A DNA stretch of 5,053 nt from an uncultured Lachnospiraceae bacterium (GTDB lineage Bacteria > Bacillota > Clostridia > Lachnospirales > Lachnospiraceae). Below the pieces are notes generated by a model. That model was not told the origin of the DNA, ran no database searches, and saw only the letters and a program-made list of their open reading frames with translations. How positions within the stretch are numbered: the first letter of the stretch is position 1; each line of letters opens with the position of its first letter. Below, in pieces: positions 1 through 5,053 of the stretch. Both the position numbers and the translations under genes were made by a program. The stretch covers positions 1 through 5,053 of the forward strand of contig CACYBJ010000149.1 in assembly GCA_902772565.1 (NCBI GenBank), written 5' to 3'.

Positions 1-162
1 CCGACGAATACGCCAAAGCCGACGAATACGCCGAAGCCGACGAATACGCCAAAGCCGACGAATACGCCAAAGCCGACGAATACGCCGAAGCCGACGAATA
101 CTCCAATTCCTACTAATACACCGAAGCCGACAAATACCCCGGTTCCAACAAATACGCCGAAG
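1..162 (+). repeat. 18-bp coding tandem repeat, nine units, encoding PTNTPK-type linker
   Basis: Nine consecutive 18-bp units occur without any phase slip. Units 1-5 (1-90) are CCGACGAATACGCC(A/G)AAG and differ only at the 15th base, a silent third position in a proline codon, in the order A, G, A, A, G. Units 6-9 (91-162) are progressively diverged at both DNA and protein level (PTNTPI, PTNTPK, PTNTPV, PTNTPK). The array runs off the left edge, so its full copy number is unknown. Near-identity of the left units beside degenerate right units is what recent expansion or gene conversion would leave. Confidence 0.95.
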
Positions 163-351
163 CCGGTTTACGCTGATACTAATCCGGTTAGGAATGAATA
201 CTTATTAAATACCAATACCAAGAAGATTCATGTACCGGGATGCAGATACATTGATCGAATGAATGAAGAGAATAAGTTACAGTATTGGGGCACTGTGGCT
301 GAATTGAATAGTAAGGGATACTCGACGTGTGCAGTATGTAATCCAAGATAG
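1..351 (+). CDS. 3' end of a secreted or surface protein: PTNTPK-repeat linker plus C-terminal His/Cys (Ada-like) domain (5' partial)
   Basis: Frame 1 is open from the first base to a TAG at 349-351, giving 116 residues; the start lies outside the window. Residues 1-54 are nine hexapeptide units of the PTNTPK type, a Pro/Thr-rich linker expected to be extended and possibly glycosylated. Residues 67-116 form a compact domain that begins YLLNTNTKKIH and ends CAVCNP. H77, C81, C110 and C113 are spaced HxxxC...CxxC, as expected for one zinc site. From memory, this 'YxxNxxTKKFHxPxC ... GYxPCxxCNP' pattern is a small tail domain, related to the Ada metal-binding fold, found on secreted nucleases, metallo-beta-lactamase-fold proteins and other exported Firmicutes proteins. 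The catalytic part, if any, lies upstream and cannot be identified. The reading frame and domain resemblance are clear; the role (surface attachment, DNA binding or structural zinc) is inference. A strong terminator follows 35 bp later. Confidence 0.85.
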   Translation, partial: PTNTPKPTNTPKPTNTPKPTNTPKPTNTPKPTNTPIPTNTPKPTNTPVPTNTPKPVYADTNPVRNEYLLNTNTKKIHVPGCRYIDRMNEENKLQYWGTVAELNSKGYSTCAVCNPR

Positions 352-386
352 TAGTATTATATATTCTTTTTGCTAAATAACTGTTT

Positions 387-416
387 AAGAGCTGCGATTA
401 TTCCGCAGCTCTTTTT
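387..416 (+). terminator. Rho-independent terminator of the upstream partial gene
   Basis: GAGCTGCG (389-396) pairs perfectly with CGCAGCTC (404-411) around a 7-nt loop. Two more A-T pairs extend the base of the stem (387-388 with 412-413), and the T-run at 412-416 follows directly. It lies 35 bp after the TAG of the partial gene, so it should insulate that gene from the DegV gene downstream. Confidence 0.9.
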
Positions 417-473
417 ATTATGTTAAAAAACAATCTATATTGATTACTACAACAAGAAAATATATAAAACCTA

Positions 474-502
474 TTGACATAGTATTAAAAACTACATACA
501 AT
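474..502 (+). promoter_or_regulatory. Sigma-A type promoter of the DegV-family gene
   Basis: A perfect -35 TTGACA (474-479) is followed after 17 bp by TACAAT (497-502), one mismatch from the -10 consensus. A-rich sequence immediately upstream (about 455-470) could act as an UP element. Transcription would start near 508-510, leaving a leader of about 75 nt. The spacer contains an imperfect dyad TAGT-N7-ACTA (480-494), which could be an operator but could also be chance in AT-rich DNA. Confidence 0.85.
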
Positions 503-583
503 GGAGAAGAAAAATGGTAGAAGAATACCTACCTTAATGCGACTATATCTATCAAGTAGTTTTTTATATAAAAGGAGCCTAAT

Positions 584-1519
584 ATGTCATTTGAAATCTT
601 TATGGATTCCGGAGCAAACATTCCTGCAAGGGAAGTTGAAAAATATGGAATCAACGTAATGTCATTCGTCAATCTTGTTGACGGAAAAGAAGTTCGTTGC
701 TATACACCGGGACTCACACCTCTCGAGGAACGACTCGAAGGCAAGAAGTTCTACGATGCCATGAGAGCAGGAGCCAAGGTTTCCACATCTATGCTCAATG
801 CACATCAGTTCAGAGAATTCTTTGAGCCGGCCCTTAAGGCAGGCAAGGATGTAATCTATATCCCTATCAGCAGCGGAATCAGCGGAACCTACAATGCAGC
901 AGCAACTCTTGCTAGGGAACTCGAAGAAGAGTACGAAGGCCGCAGGGTTTTTGTCATCGATTCCAAGAATGGTTCCATGGGCGTTGGACTTCATGCCATT
1001 ACCGCATCTATCATGAGATCAAAGGGCGCATCTGCCGAAGAAGCTGCAAAGCAGATCACTTCCGATGTGCCTAAAATGAACGGACTTTTCACTGTAGGAA
1101 ACCTCAAGTATCTTGCAAGAACCGGAAGACTCCACAGTGCCAAGGCAGCCGTAGGAAATGTGCTTAATGTAAAGCCGATTCTCCGCGGAAATGCCGACGG
1201 TTACATAGTTGAGTTCAAAAAGTCACGAGGCAGAAGAAAGTCCATCGAAGAACTCTGCCGTCTCTTAATCGATAACATTGTTGATCCTGAGGATCAGATT
1301 ATTTCAATTGCCCATGCAGATGCCTACGAAGAAGCTCTGGAATGCGCTGCAATAATCAAAAACCACGTAAACGTTAAGGATATCATTATCACCAGCTATG
1401 ACTTCTGTACAGGCAGTCATGTTGGCCCTGACACCATCGCCTTCTTCTTTAAGGCCAAGGACAGAGAATTATCCGCAGTACCAAGCACCGACAGACTTTC
1501 CGTGGCAGTAATAGGATAA
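584..1519 (+). CDS. DegV/FakB-family fatty-acid-binding protein
   Basis: The product has 311 residues, slightly longer than the roughly 280-290 typical of the family. DegV-fold proteins are cytoplasmic two-domain proteins that hold one fatty acid. In Firmicutes, FakB members present it to the kinase FakA, giving acyl-phosphate for lipid synthesis. Family landmarks in order: the N-terminal D8-S9 (MDSGANIP); STS at 67-69; the loop SSGISGTYNAA (96-106); IDSKNGSMGVG (125-135); the central motif LKYLARTGRL ... GNVLNVKPIL (174-200); and GSHVGP (277-282), whose H279 falls where FakB proteins carry a conserved ligand-contacting His. The start is fixed by AAAGGAG (571-577) six bases upstream and an in-frame stop (569-571) just before it. 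A strong promoter precedes it and a terminator follows, so it is monocistronic. No fakA is nearby, so kinase partnership is inferred. Most clostridial genomes carry several paralogues; which lipid this one prefers cannot be read from sequence. Confidence 0.95.
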   Translation: MSFEIFMDSGANIPAREVEKYGINVMSFVNLVDGKEVRCYTPGLTPLEERLEGKKFYDAMRAGAKVSTSMLNAHQFREFFEPALKAGKDVIYIPISSGISGTYNAAATLARELEEEYEGRRVFVIDSKNGSMGVGLHAITASIMRSKGASAEEAAKQITSDVPKMNGLFTVGNLKYLARTGRLHSAKAAVGNVLNVKPILRGNADGYIVEFKKSRGRRKSIEELCRLLIDNIVDPEDQIISIAHADAYEEALECAAIIKNHVNVKDIIITSYDFCTGSHVGPDTIAFFFKAKDRELSAVPSTDRLSVAVIG

Positions 1520-1536
1520 AAGATTTTATAGTAATC

Positions 1537-1570
1537 AGGCTGCATATGCGAGGCATATGCAGCTTTTTTT
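1537..1570 (+). terminator. Rho-independent terminator of the DegV-family gene
   Basis: A perfect 11-bp stem, GCTGCATATGC (1539-1549) with GCATATGCAGC (1553-1563), closes a 3-nt GAG loop and is followed by seven T residues (1564-1570). It begins 18 bp after the DegV-family stop codon. This is one of the cleanest signals in the window. Confidence 0.95.
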
Positions 1571-1610
1571 GTTTGGCTTTATCCCATAATCAAAAAAACG
1601 TCGCAGAATG

Positions 1611-1619
1611 TGGTAAAAT
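1611..1619 (+). promoter_or_regulatory. Candidate extended -10 promoter of the AlkD-like gene
   Basis: TGG directly followed by TAAAAT (1614-1619) fits the TGn-extended -10 form, one mismatch from TATAAT. No convincing -35 lies 16-18 bp upstream; the corresponding bases are A-rich. A promoter is expected between the terminator ending near 1570 and the gene at 1703, and this is the best candidate. It would give a leader of about 75 nt, containing a weak hairpin with arms GTTAGTGT and ACATTAGC. Confidence 0.4.
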
Positions 1620-1702
1620 ATATATCAGTTAGTGTAAGATTCACATTAGCAGATTGATAACATCACCCGGCAAATGTAACAGCCCGGCCAAAAGGAGACG
1701 CC

Positions 1703-2401
1703 ATGAGCCAAAGCATCATTGAAAAAGAAATAATAGAAAAACTGTATGAAATTCAGGACAAAGAGTATGGTATATTCCAGGCGAAACTGATCCCCACAGC
1801 CCCTGCCGATACTTTCATCGGTGTGCGCACTCCTGAGCTTAGAAAACTGGCCAAAGAATTCGCAAAGCGGGAGGACGTGGGAGAGTTTCTTAAGGCTCTT
1901 CCTCACAAATACTTCGATGAGAATCAGCTGCATGCTTTTATTATTTCCGAAATAAAGGACTATAATCTTTGTATTAAGGAACTAAACGCTTTTCTTCCTT
2001 ATGTTGACAACTGGGCCACCTGCGACCAGATGTCTCCAAAGGTCTTTAAAAAGCACAAAGAGGAACTTCTTGTTGAAATCAACCACTGGCTTGATTCTTC
2101 CGAAACCTATACGATTCGTTTCGGAATCGGCATGTTAATGCAGCACTTTTTGGATGAAGATTTCAAAGTGGCATATGCCGAAAAAGTGGCGAGAATCAGG
2201 TCCGATGAGTATTATATAAACATGATGATAGCCTGGTATTTTGCCACAGCCCTGGCCAAACAGTACGATAGTATAATTCCTTTTATTGAAAACGGAAAAC
2301 TGGATAAGTGGACTCACAACAAAGCAATTCAAAAGTCTGTGGAGAGTTACAGAATAACTCCCGAGCAGAAAGAATACCTTAAGGCTTTGAAAAAGAAATA
2401 A
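1703..2401 (+). CDS. DNA alkylation repair protein, AlkD-like HEAT-repeat family
   Basis: The product has 232 residues, the usual length for this family. AlkD proteins are all-helical HEAT-like DNA glycosylases that remove positively charged N3- and N7-alkylated purines without flipping the base. Family motifs: GVRTPELRKLAK (40-51), FDENQLHAFIIS (71-82), VDNWATCD (101-108), RFGIGMLMQHFLDE (139-152), YYINMMIAWYFA (170-181) and KWTHNKAIQKSVESYRI (202-218). W104 and D108 keep the W-x3-D spacing of Bacillus cereus AlkD W109/D113, and R139 and W178 fall near the places of R148 and W187, so the catalytic centre looks intact. AAAGGAG (1691-1697) sits five bases before the ATG. The gene stands alone, with no adaptive-response regulator nearby. 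Some short AlkD-like subfamilies lack glycosylase activity, so family membership is firm and the exact activity less so. Confidence 0.93.
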   Translation: MSQSIIEKEIIEKLYEIQDKEYGIFQAKLIPTAPADTFIGVRTPELRKLAKEFAKREDVGEFLKALPHKYFDENQLHAFIISEIKDYNLCIKELNAFLPYVDNWATCDQMSPKVFKKHKEELLVEINHWLDSSETYTIRFGIGMLMQHFLDEDFKVAYAEKVARIRSDEYYINMMIAWYFATALAKQYDSIIPFIENGKLDKWTHNKAIQKSVESYRITPEQKEYLKALKKK

Positions 2402-2483
2402 AAAATCCCGCTTCCGGAATACGGCTGTAATAGATGTCATCACAAGCTGACTTCGCCGTATCCGAAAAGCGGGATATTTATTT
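2396..2483. terminator. Large imperfect palindrome between convergent genes, probable bidirectional terminator
   Basis: ATCCCGCTT (2405-2413) pairs with AAGCGGGAT (2467-2475). Further in, GGAATACGG (2416-2424) pairs with CCGTATCC (2456-2463) with one bulged A. AAATAAA (2396-2402) can also pair with TTTATTT (2477-2483), taking in the AlkD-like stop codon. On the minus strand the stem is followed by TTTTTTATTT, a good U-tract, so termination of the leftward sigma-factor gene is the clearest role. On the plus strand the trailing ATATTTATTTT is weaker but usable. The 31-nt apical region (2425-2455) is unusually long; it can form a small inner stem, GTCA (2436-2439) with TGAC (2448-2451). Confidence 0.75.
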
Positions 2484-2518
2484 TCTGTATTTACATTATA
2501 TAAGCAACTGCCTGTTGA

Positions 2519-4054
2519 TTAATTGCTGCCTTCGATAATTAACAGGTCCGAAGTGGTTTTCAGGAAGGAGTAAAAGCTTTCCCTGATTTCTCCGTCATAT
2601 ACATAATCGCCGCTGATATAAACCATGTATTCATCGTTAAACAGAATAAAGACCGGATCCTGTTTTTCAAGGCTGACATGATATATCGGTGAACCGTTCT
2701 TGGTACTTCCCTCGCTGTAGGCGCCTCCGTTAATATAGTCATCTAAAAACTGATAATCGTCGCCTGTGTCATAACTGGTTTTATGAGTATTTATTTCATC
2801 CATAAGAGCCGCGTTTCCCTTCATGAGGGAGATGATTATGCTGTGGCTTTGAGTCTCGTCAAGAAGCATTAGTCTGTTTGAGTTGTTGTACATGTCGGCC
2901 GTATTTTTTGCATCATATGTTGCATCAGGAATGAATTCAAAGCCCGGGACCTTCTTCATGTATATGTTTAATCCTGTTTCCTCGCCTTCATAAGTTAAAT
3001 GGATAGGATAGTCCATATAATGGGTTTCCTCCGGAGAAGGTGTGGGTGTGGATGTAGGCGCCGGTGTGGATGTAGGCGCCGGTGTGGAAGTCGGTGTCTG
3101 CGTGGCAGATTCCACCGGTGCATTTGCCGTATCATTATCGGTGTTCTGAACAGTTTCGGTGGTCTTTGATTCGGTCGGATTACTGTTTCCCGGTTTATTA
3201 TTTTTAGTTACAAACAATACCGCACCGGTAATAATTGTTGCAGAAATAAGTGTAACGACGATTATATTTTTTAAACTTATGGCGGATTTCGCTACGGCGA
3301 CAGCGTTTGAACCGGATATCGGGTTCAGTCCTTTAAGGGTGCCCAATACTTGCGAGTCGGCAGGAGTGCCGTTTGCCCATGCACCGGCAGCCAGACTGTC
3401 TCTTTCCTGCTTGAGAAGAAGAATAAGCAGGAAAACAGGAGAGAGGCCGTAAAGCTTGTAGCCTTTCTTTTCAAGTTCTTCGCCGCGCGCTTTAATCTTT
3501 TTCCTTCCGTAGTTAAGTCTGGAAGTAACCGTGTTCTTTCCACAGCCGAGCGTTTCTGCGATTTCATTGACGCTGAGGTTTTCAAGGTAGAACATAATCA
3601 TACAGATTCTCTGCTCTTCGGGAAGCGAGTCGAGCAGCTCGTGTGTAAGTTCTTTTGTTTCTTCTGAGGAGTAGTGCTTCTCGGGATCAAAGTCGGCATT
3701 TTGATTTACAAGGAAGTCCTCAAACTCTGTTTCGCCGCTTTCTTCGTCGGTGGTCATATCGGAAAAAAGCATGGGTTTATTGGTGCGCAGCGTATTTTTT
3801 GCTGTATTTGCAACGATAGTGGAAAGCCAGGAGTCGAATTTTTCTGGGTCGCTCAGGTTTCCGATATTCTTATATGCTTTTATATATGCATCCTGAAGCA
3901 CATCCTCGGCATCCGCCTCGTTGCCCATATATTTAAGAGCAACATAGTATTTGTTTTTACAGGTCGTACGGTAGAGAAAGGTAAATGCCTCAGTATCACC
4001 GGATTTAGCGCGGGTGACGGCATCAACTAGCGATTTGTCTGTTTGTGTTTTCAT
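2519..4054 (-). CDS. ECF-type sigma-70 factor fused to a transmembrane helix and extracytoplasmic domain
   Basis: The product has 511 residues, against roughly 160-200 for a plain ECF sigma factor. Residues about 22-92 are sigma region 2, with DAEDVLQDAYIKAYKNI and FDSWLSTIVANTAKNTLR, for core polymerase and -10 binding. Residues about 137-190 are region 4, with LPEEQRICMIMFYLENLSV and the helix-turn-helix EIAETLGCGKNTVTSRL, for -35 binding. A short hydrophobic patch (LSPVFLLILLL, 204-214) is followed by a stretch to 262 with no recognised domain. Residues 263-283 are a clear membrane helix. Residues 318-341 are a PTSTPA-type linker, and 345-511 an unrecognised domain predicted to lie outside the cell. 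The start is set by GGAGG (4061-4065) six bases upstream. No separate anti-sigma gene is visible in the window. Inference: the tether makes this a self-contained membrane sensor released or activated by an external signal. Sigma factors with membrane and sensor extensions are known, so the class is not new; this outside domain is unassigned. Confidence 0.93.
   Translation of the reverse strand: MKTQTDKSLVDAVTRAKSGDTEAFTFLYRTTCKNKYYVALKYMGNEADAEDVLQDAYIKAYKNIGNLSDPEKFDSWLSTIVANTAKNTLRTNKPMLFSDMTTDEESGETEFEDFLVNQNADFDPEKHYSSEETKELTHELLDSLPEEQRICMIMFYLENLSVNEIAETLGCGKNTVTSRLNYGRKKIKARGEELEKKGYKLYGLSPVFLLILLLKQERDSLAAGAWANGTPADSQVLGTLKGLNPISGSNAVAVAKSAISLKNIIVVTLISATIITGAVLFVTKNNKPGNSNPTESKTTETVQNTDNDTANAPVESATQTPTSTPAPTSTPAPTSTPTPSPEETHYMDYPIHLTYEGEETGLNIYMKKVPGFEFIPDATYDAKNTADMYNNSNRLMLLDETQSHSIIISLMKGNAALMDEINTHKTSYDTGDDYQFLDDYINGGAYSEGSTKNGSPIYHVSLEKQDPVFILFNDEYMVYISGDYVYDGEIRESFYSFLKTTSDLLIIEGSN
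3045..3098 (-). repeat. 18-bp coding repeat in the sigma-factor linker (PTSTPA units)
   Basis: Read on the plus strand, GGTGTGGATGTAGGCGCC occurs twice back to back (3045-3062 and 3063-3080), followed by a diverged third unit (3081-3098). On the coding strand this gives the TPTSTPAPTSTPAPTSTPTP-type linker between the membrane helix and the outside domain. The two identical units suggest a recent duplication. Confidence 0.85.
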
Positions 4055-4057
4055 TTT

Positions 4058-4070
4058 AAACCTCCGGTTT
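4058..4070 (-). promoter_or_regulatory. Ribosome binding site of the sigma-factor gene inside a small potential hairpin
   Basis: On the coding strand, AAACC, a GGA loop and GGTTT form a possible 5-bp stem. The Shine-Dalgarno GGAGG (4061-4065) spans the loop and the 3' arm. The spacing to the ATG is six bases, which is optimal. The Shine-Dalgarno assignment is firm; the hairpin is short and AT-rich and may have little effect on translation. Confidence 0.5.
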
Positions 4071-4102
4071 GGGATGTAACTTTTAATAATATATCATAAG
4101 AA

Positions 4103-5053
4103 TTAGTCATTGAATAAGACTTTCTTCTGGAAATCGCTGACCGTTGTTACGGAGCAGTATTCTTTTACGTCTTCACCAAATAAGCCGATTTGTTTAAGGT
4201 AGTCGTTGGTGGGTTTTCCGAGGTAATCGTTTTCTTCGTCGGTGTCTTCATAGTCATCTGCATACAGCTCGGTTACTGTTTCCTCGCCGGTTTTTATATC
4301 TCTTGTAATGCAGGTCGAGTACGAATCATCATATTTGGTTACGATATATCCGTATTCGCGAAACAGCATTGTTTTTTCCTGCGTCATGTCTTCAAGCGAG
4401 AATACAGAGTAGAAAACTGTATCACCACCAAAATTGTGATCTATATGTACGGTGGTTTCAAGGACGAGTTTTTTCTTGCCATCCTGTGTCATCATATAAA
4501 TTTTGTTTGTTTGCGGATGTGCTTCGATATTCGGATTACCGTTATCATATTTTTTTAAGCAGTCAAATTCCGAGTCTTTACAGAGGTCGGCCGAGCCGGT
4601 AAGTTCCACATCTGCACCGTTGATACTGTATATATCAACATACCTGAGAGAATCTTTGCCGGAAAGGACAAGCAGCTCATTTGTGCCGTCATTGTCTGTG
4701 TCCATGATTTCGGCCGAGTAGATTCCGGAATAGTCAGGAGTGTTTTCTTCTATAAACTTCTCATACTGATCCATTTCGGTTTGACAGTTAAATCCTTTAT
4801 TGTAATGTCTGCTTTCAAGCGTGTCGGTAGATTTGTTGTAAGTAAATGTATCGACGAAGAGGTCGCCGGCCGACATTTCGCATTTTGTGATATATGTCTG
4901 TTCGGGGTTAAATACTTTTCCGTATTTTTCTTCGTCGTAGGGAAGTTTGTTTTCAAGAAATGTTGTAAGAATTCTTTCGGGACTTCCGGGCGCATTTTCG
5001 TCATCTGTGTTATTGTCTGCGACAACAGTGACTGTGTAAGATGAATGAGGTGC
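4103..5053 (-). CDS. Probable exported protein with a DxDxDG calcium-loop-like motif, function unknown (5' partial)
   Basis: The frame is open from the right edge of the window (5053) to a TAA at 4103-4105, giving 316 residues with the N-terminus missing. An internal ATG (4874-4876) exists, but the residues before it (such as YDEEKYGKVFNPEQTYITKC) read as normal protein in the same frame, so it is not taken as the start. The product is acidic and rich in Asp, Tyr and Thr, with no hydrophobic helix in the visible part. Residues 113-130 read SAEIMDTDNDGTNELLVL: D118, D120, D122 and E126 match the DxDxDGxxE loop of FG-GAP, dockerin and related calcium-binding repeats, common in secreted clostridial proteins. 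A signal peptide or lipobox would lie off the window. It sits 48 bp upstream of the sigma-factor gene on the same strand, with no terminator between, so co-transcription is likely. I do not recognise the family; the extracytoplasmic location is inferred. Confidence 0.8.
   Translation of the reverse strand, partial: APHSSYTVTVVADNNTDDENAPGSPERILTTFLENKLPYDEEKYGKVFNPEQTYITKCEMSAGDLFVDTFTYNKSTDTLESRHYNKGFNCQTEMDQYEKFIEENTPDYSGIYSAEIMDTDNDGTNELLVLSGKDSLRYVDIYSINGADVELTGSADLCKDSEFDCLKKYDNGNPNIEAHPQTNKIYMMTQDGKKKLVLETTVHIDHNFGGDTVFYSVFSLEDMTQEKTMLFREYGYIVTKYDDSYSTCITRDIKTGEETVTELYADDYEDTDEENDYLGKPTNDYLKQIGLFGEDVKEYCSVTTVSDFQKKVLFND

Noticed and set aside
1..162. Regular 18-bp repeats as a CRISPR array
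   Set aside because: Units are directly contiguous with no unique spacers and are in frame with a coding sequence, so this is a protein repeat.
529..566. Transcription attenuator in the DegV leader (CTAC/GTAG followed by T-run)
   Set aside because: The stem would be only 4 bp with a loop of more than 20 nt; too weak to call a terminator.
501..660. Short upstream ORF starting at ATG 501 in the DegV leader
   Set aside because: The ATG overlaps the -10 element and precedes the expected transcription start; it has no ribosome binding site, and the predicted peptide has no recognisable character.
1666..1688. CCCGGC direct repeat / CCGG dyad in the AlkD leader
   Set aside because: Only four pairs around a 13-nt loop; no support for an operator or riboswitch.
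2501..2530. Second hairpin near the end of the sigma-factor gene (AGCAA/TTGCT)
   Set aside because: A 5-bp stem with a long loop and no T-run; the large palindrome just downstream is a far better terminator.
3159..4030. Plus-strand open frames opposite the sigma-factor gene
   Set aside because: They are antisense shadows of a frame with clear sigma region 2 and 4 motifs; none has a ribosome binding site or recognisable domain.
4071..4130. Separate promoter for the sigma gene (TTCAAT, 17 bp, TATTAT on the minus strand)
   Set aside because: The -35 matches consensus at only three of six positions and the DNA is AT-rich, so chance is likely; read-through from the upstream gene explains expression more simply.
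4190..5044. Plus-strand and alternative minus-strand open frames over the partial right-hand gene
   Set aside because: Cys/Phe/Val-rich or otherwise unstructured translations typical of shadows; the frame ending at 4103 is open over the whole 951 bases and carries a DxDxDG motif.

Overview
The window reads as chromosomal DNA of a low-to-moderate GC Gram-positive bacterium of the Clostridia, most plausibly a Lachnospiraceae-type gut or rumen organism. This is inferred from AAAGGAG/GGAGG ribosome binding sites at standard spacing, a near-consensus sigma-A promoter, rho-independent terminators with long T-runs, a DegV-family gene, and secreted proteins with Pro/Thr hexapeptide linkers. No sequence search was possible, so the assignment is tentative.

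Layout, left to right. (1) Bases 1-351, + strand: the 3' end of a surface or secreted protein. It consists of a (PTNTPK)-type linker encoded by 18-bp tandem repeats, followed by a small His/Cys domain that probably binds zinc; a strong terminator follows. (2) Bases 352-583 are non-coding and hold that terminator and a near-consensus promoter. (3) Bases 584-1519, +: a complete DegV/FakB-type fatty-acid-binding protein gene with its own terminator. (4) Bases 1703-2401, +: a complete short AlkD-type DNA alkylation repair (HEAT-like) protein gene. (5) Bases 2402-2518: a convergent intergenic gap with a large imperfect palindrome that should terminate transcription, most clearly for the leftward gene. 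(6) Bases 2519-4054, - strand: an ECF-type sigma factor continuous with a transmembrane helix, a PTSTPA linker and an unrecognised extracytoplasmic domain. (7) Bases 4103-5053, -: the 3' part of a gene for a probable exported protein with a DxDxDG calcium-loop-like motif. It lies 48 bp upstream of the sigma gene on the same strand and is cut by the window edge.

The three + strand genes look like separate transcription units: each complete one has its own candidate promoter, and terminators follow the partial gene and the DegV gene. The two - strand genes are probably co-transcribed from a promoter beyond the right edge. The most unusual item is the one-polypeptide sigma factor with a membrane anchor and outside domain. 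It suggests a membrane-tethered transcription factor that senses the cell exterior without a separate anti-sigma protein, possibly working with the exported protein encoded just upstream. No RNA genes, CRISPR arrays, insertion sequences or attachment sites were recognised.
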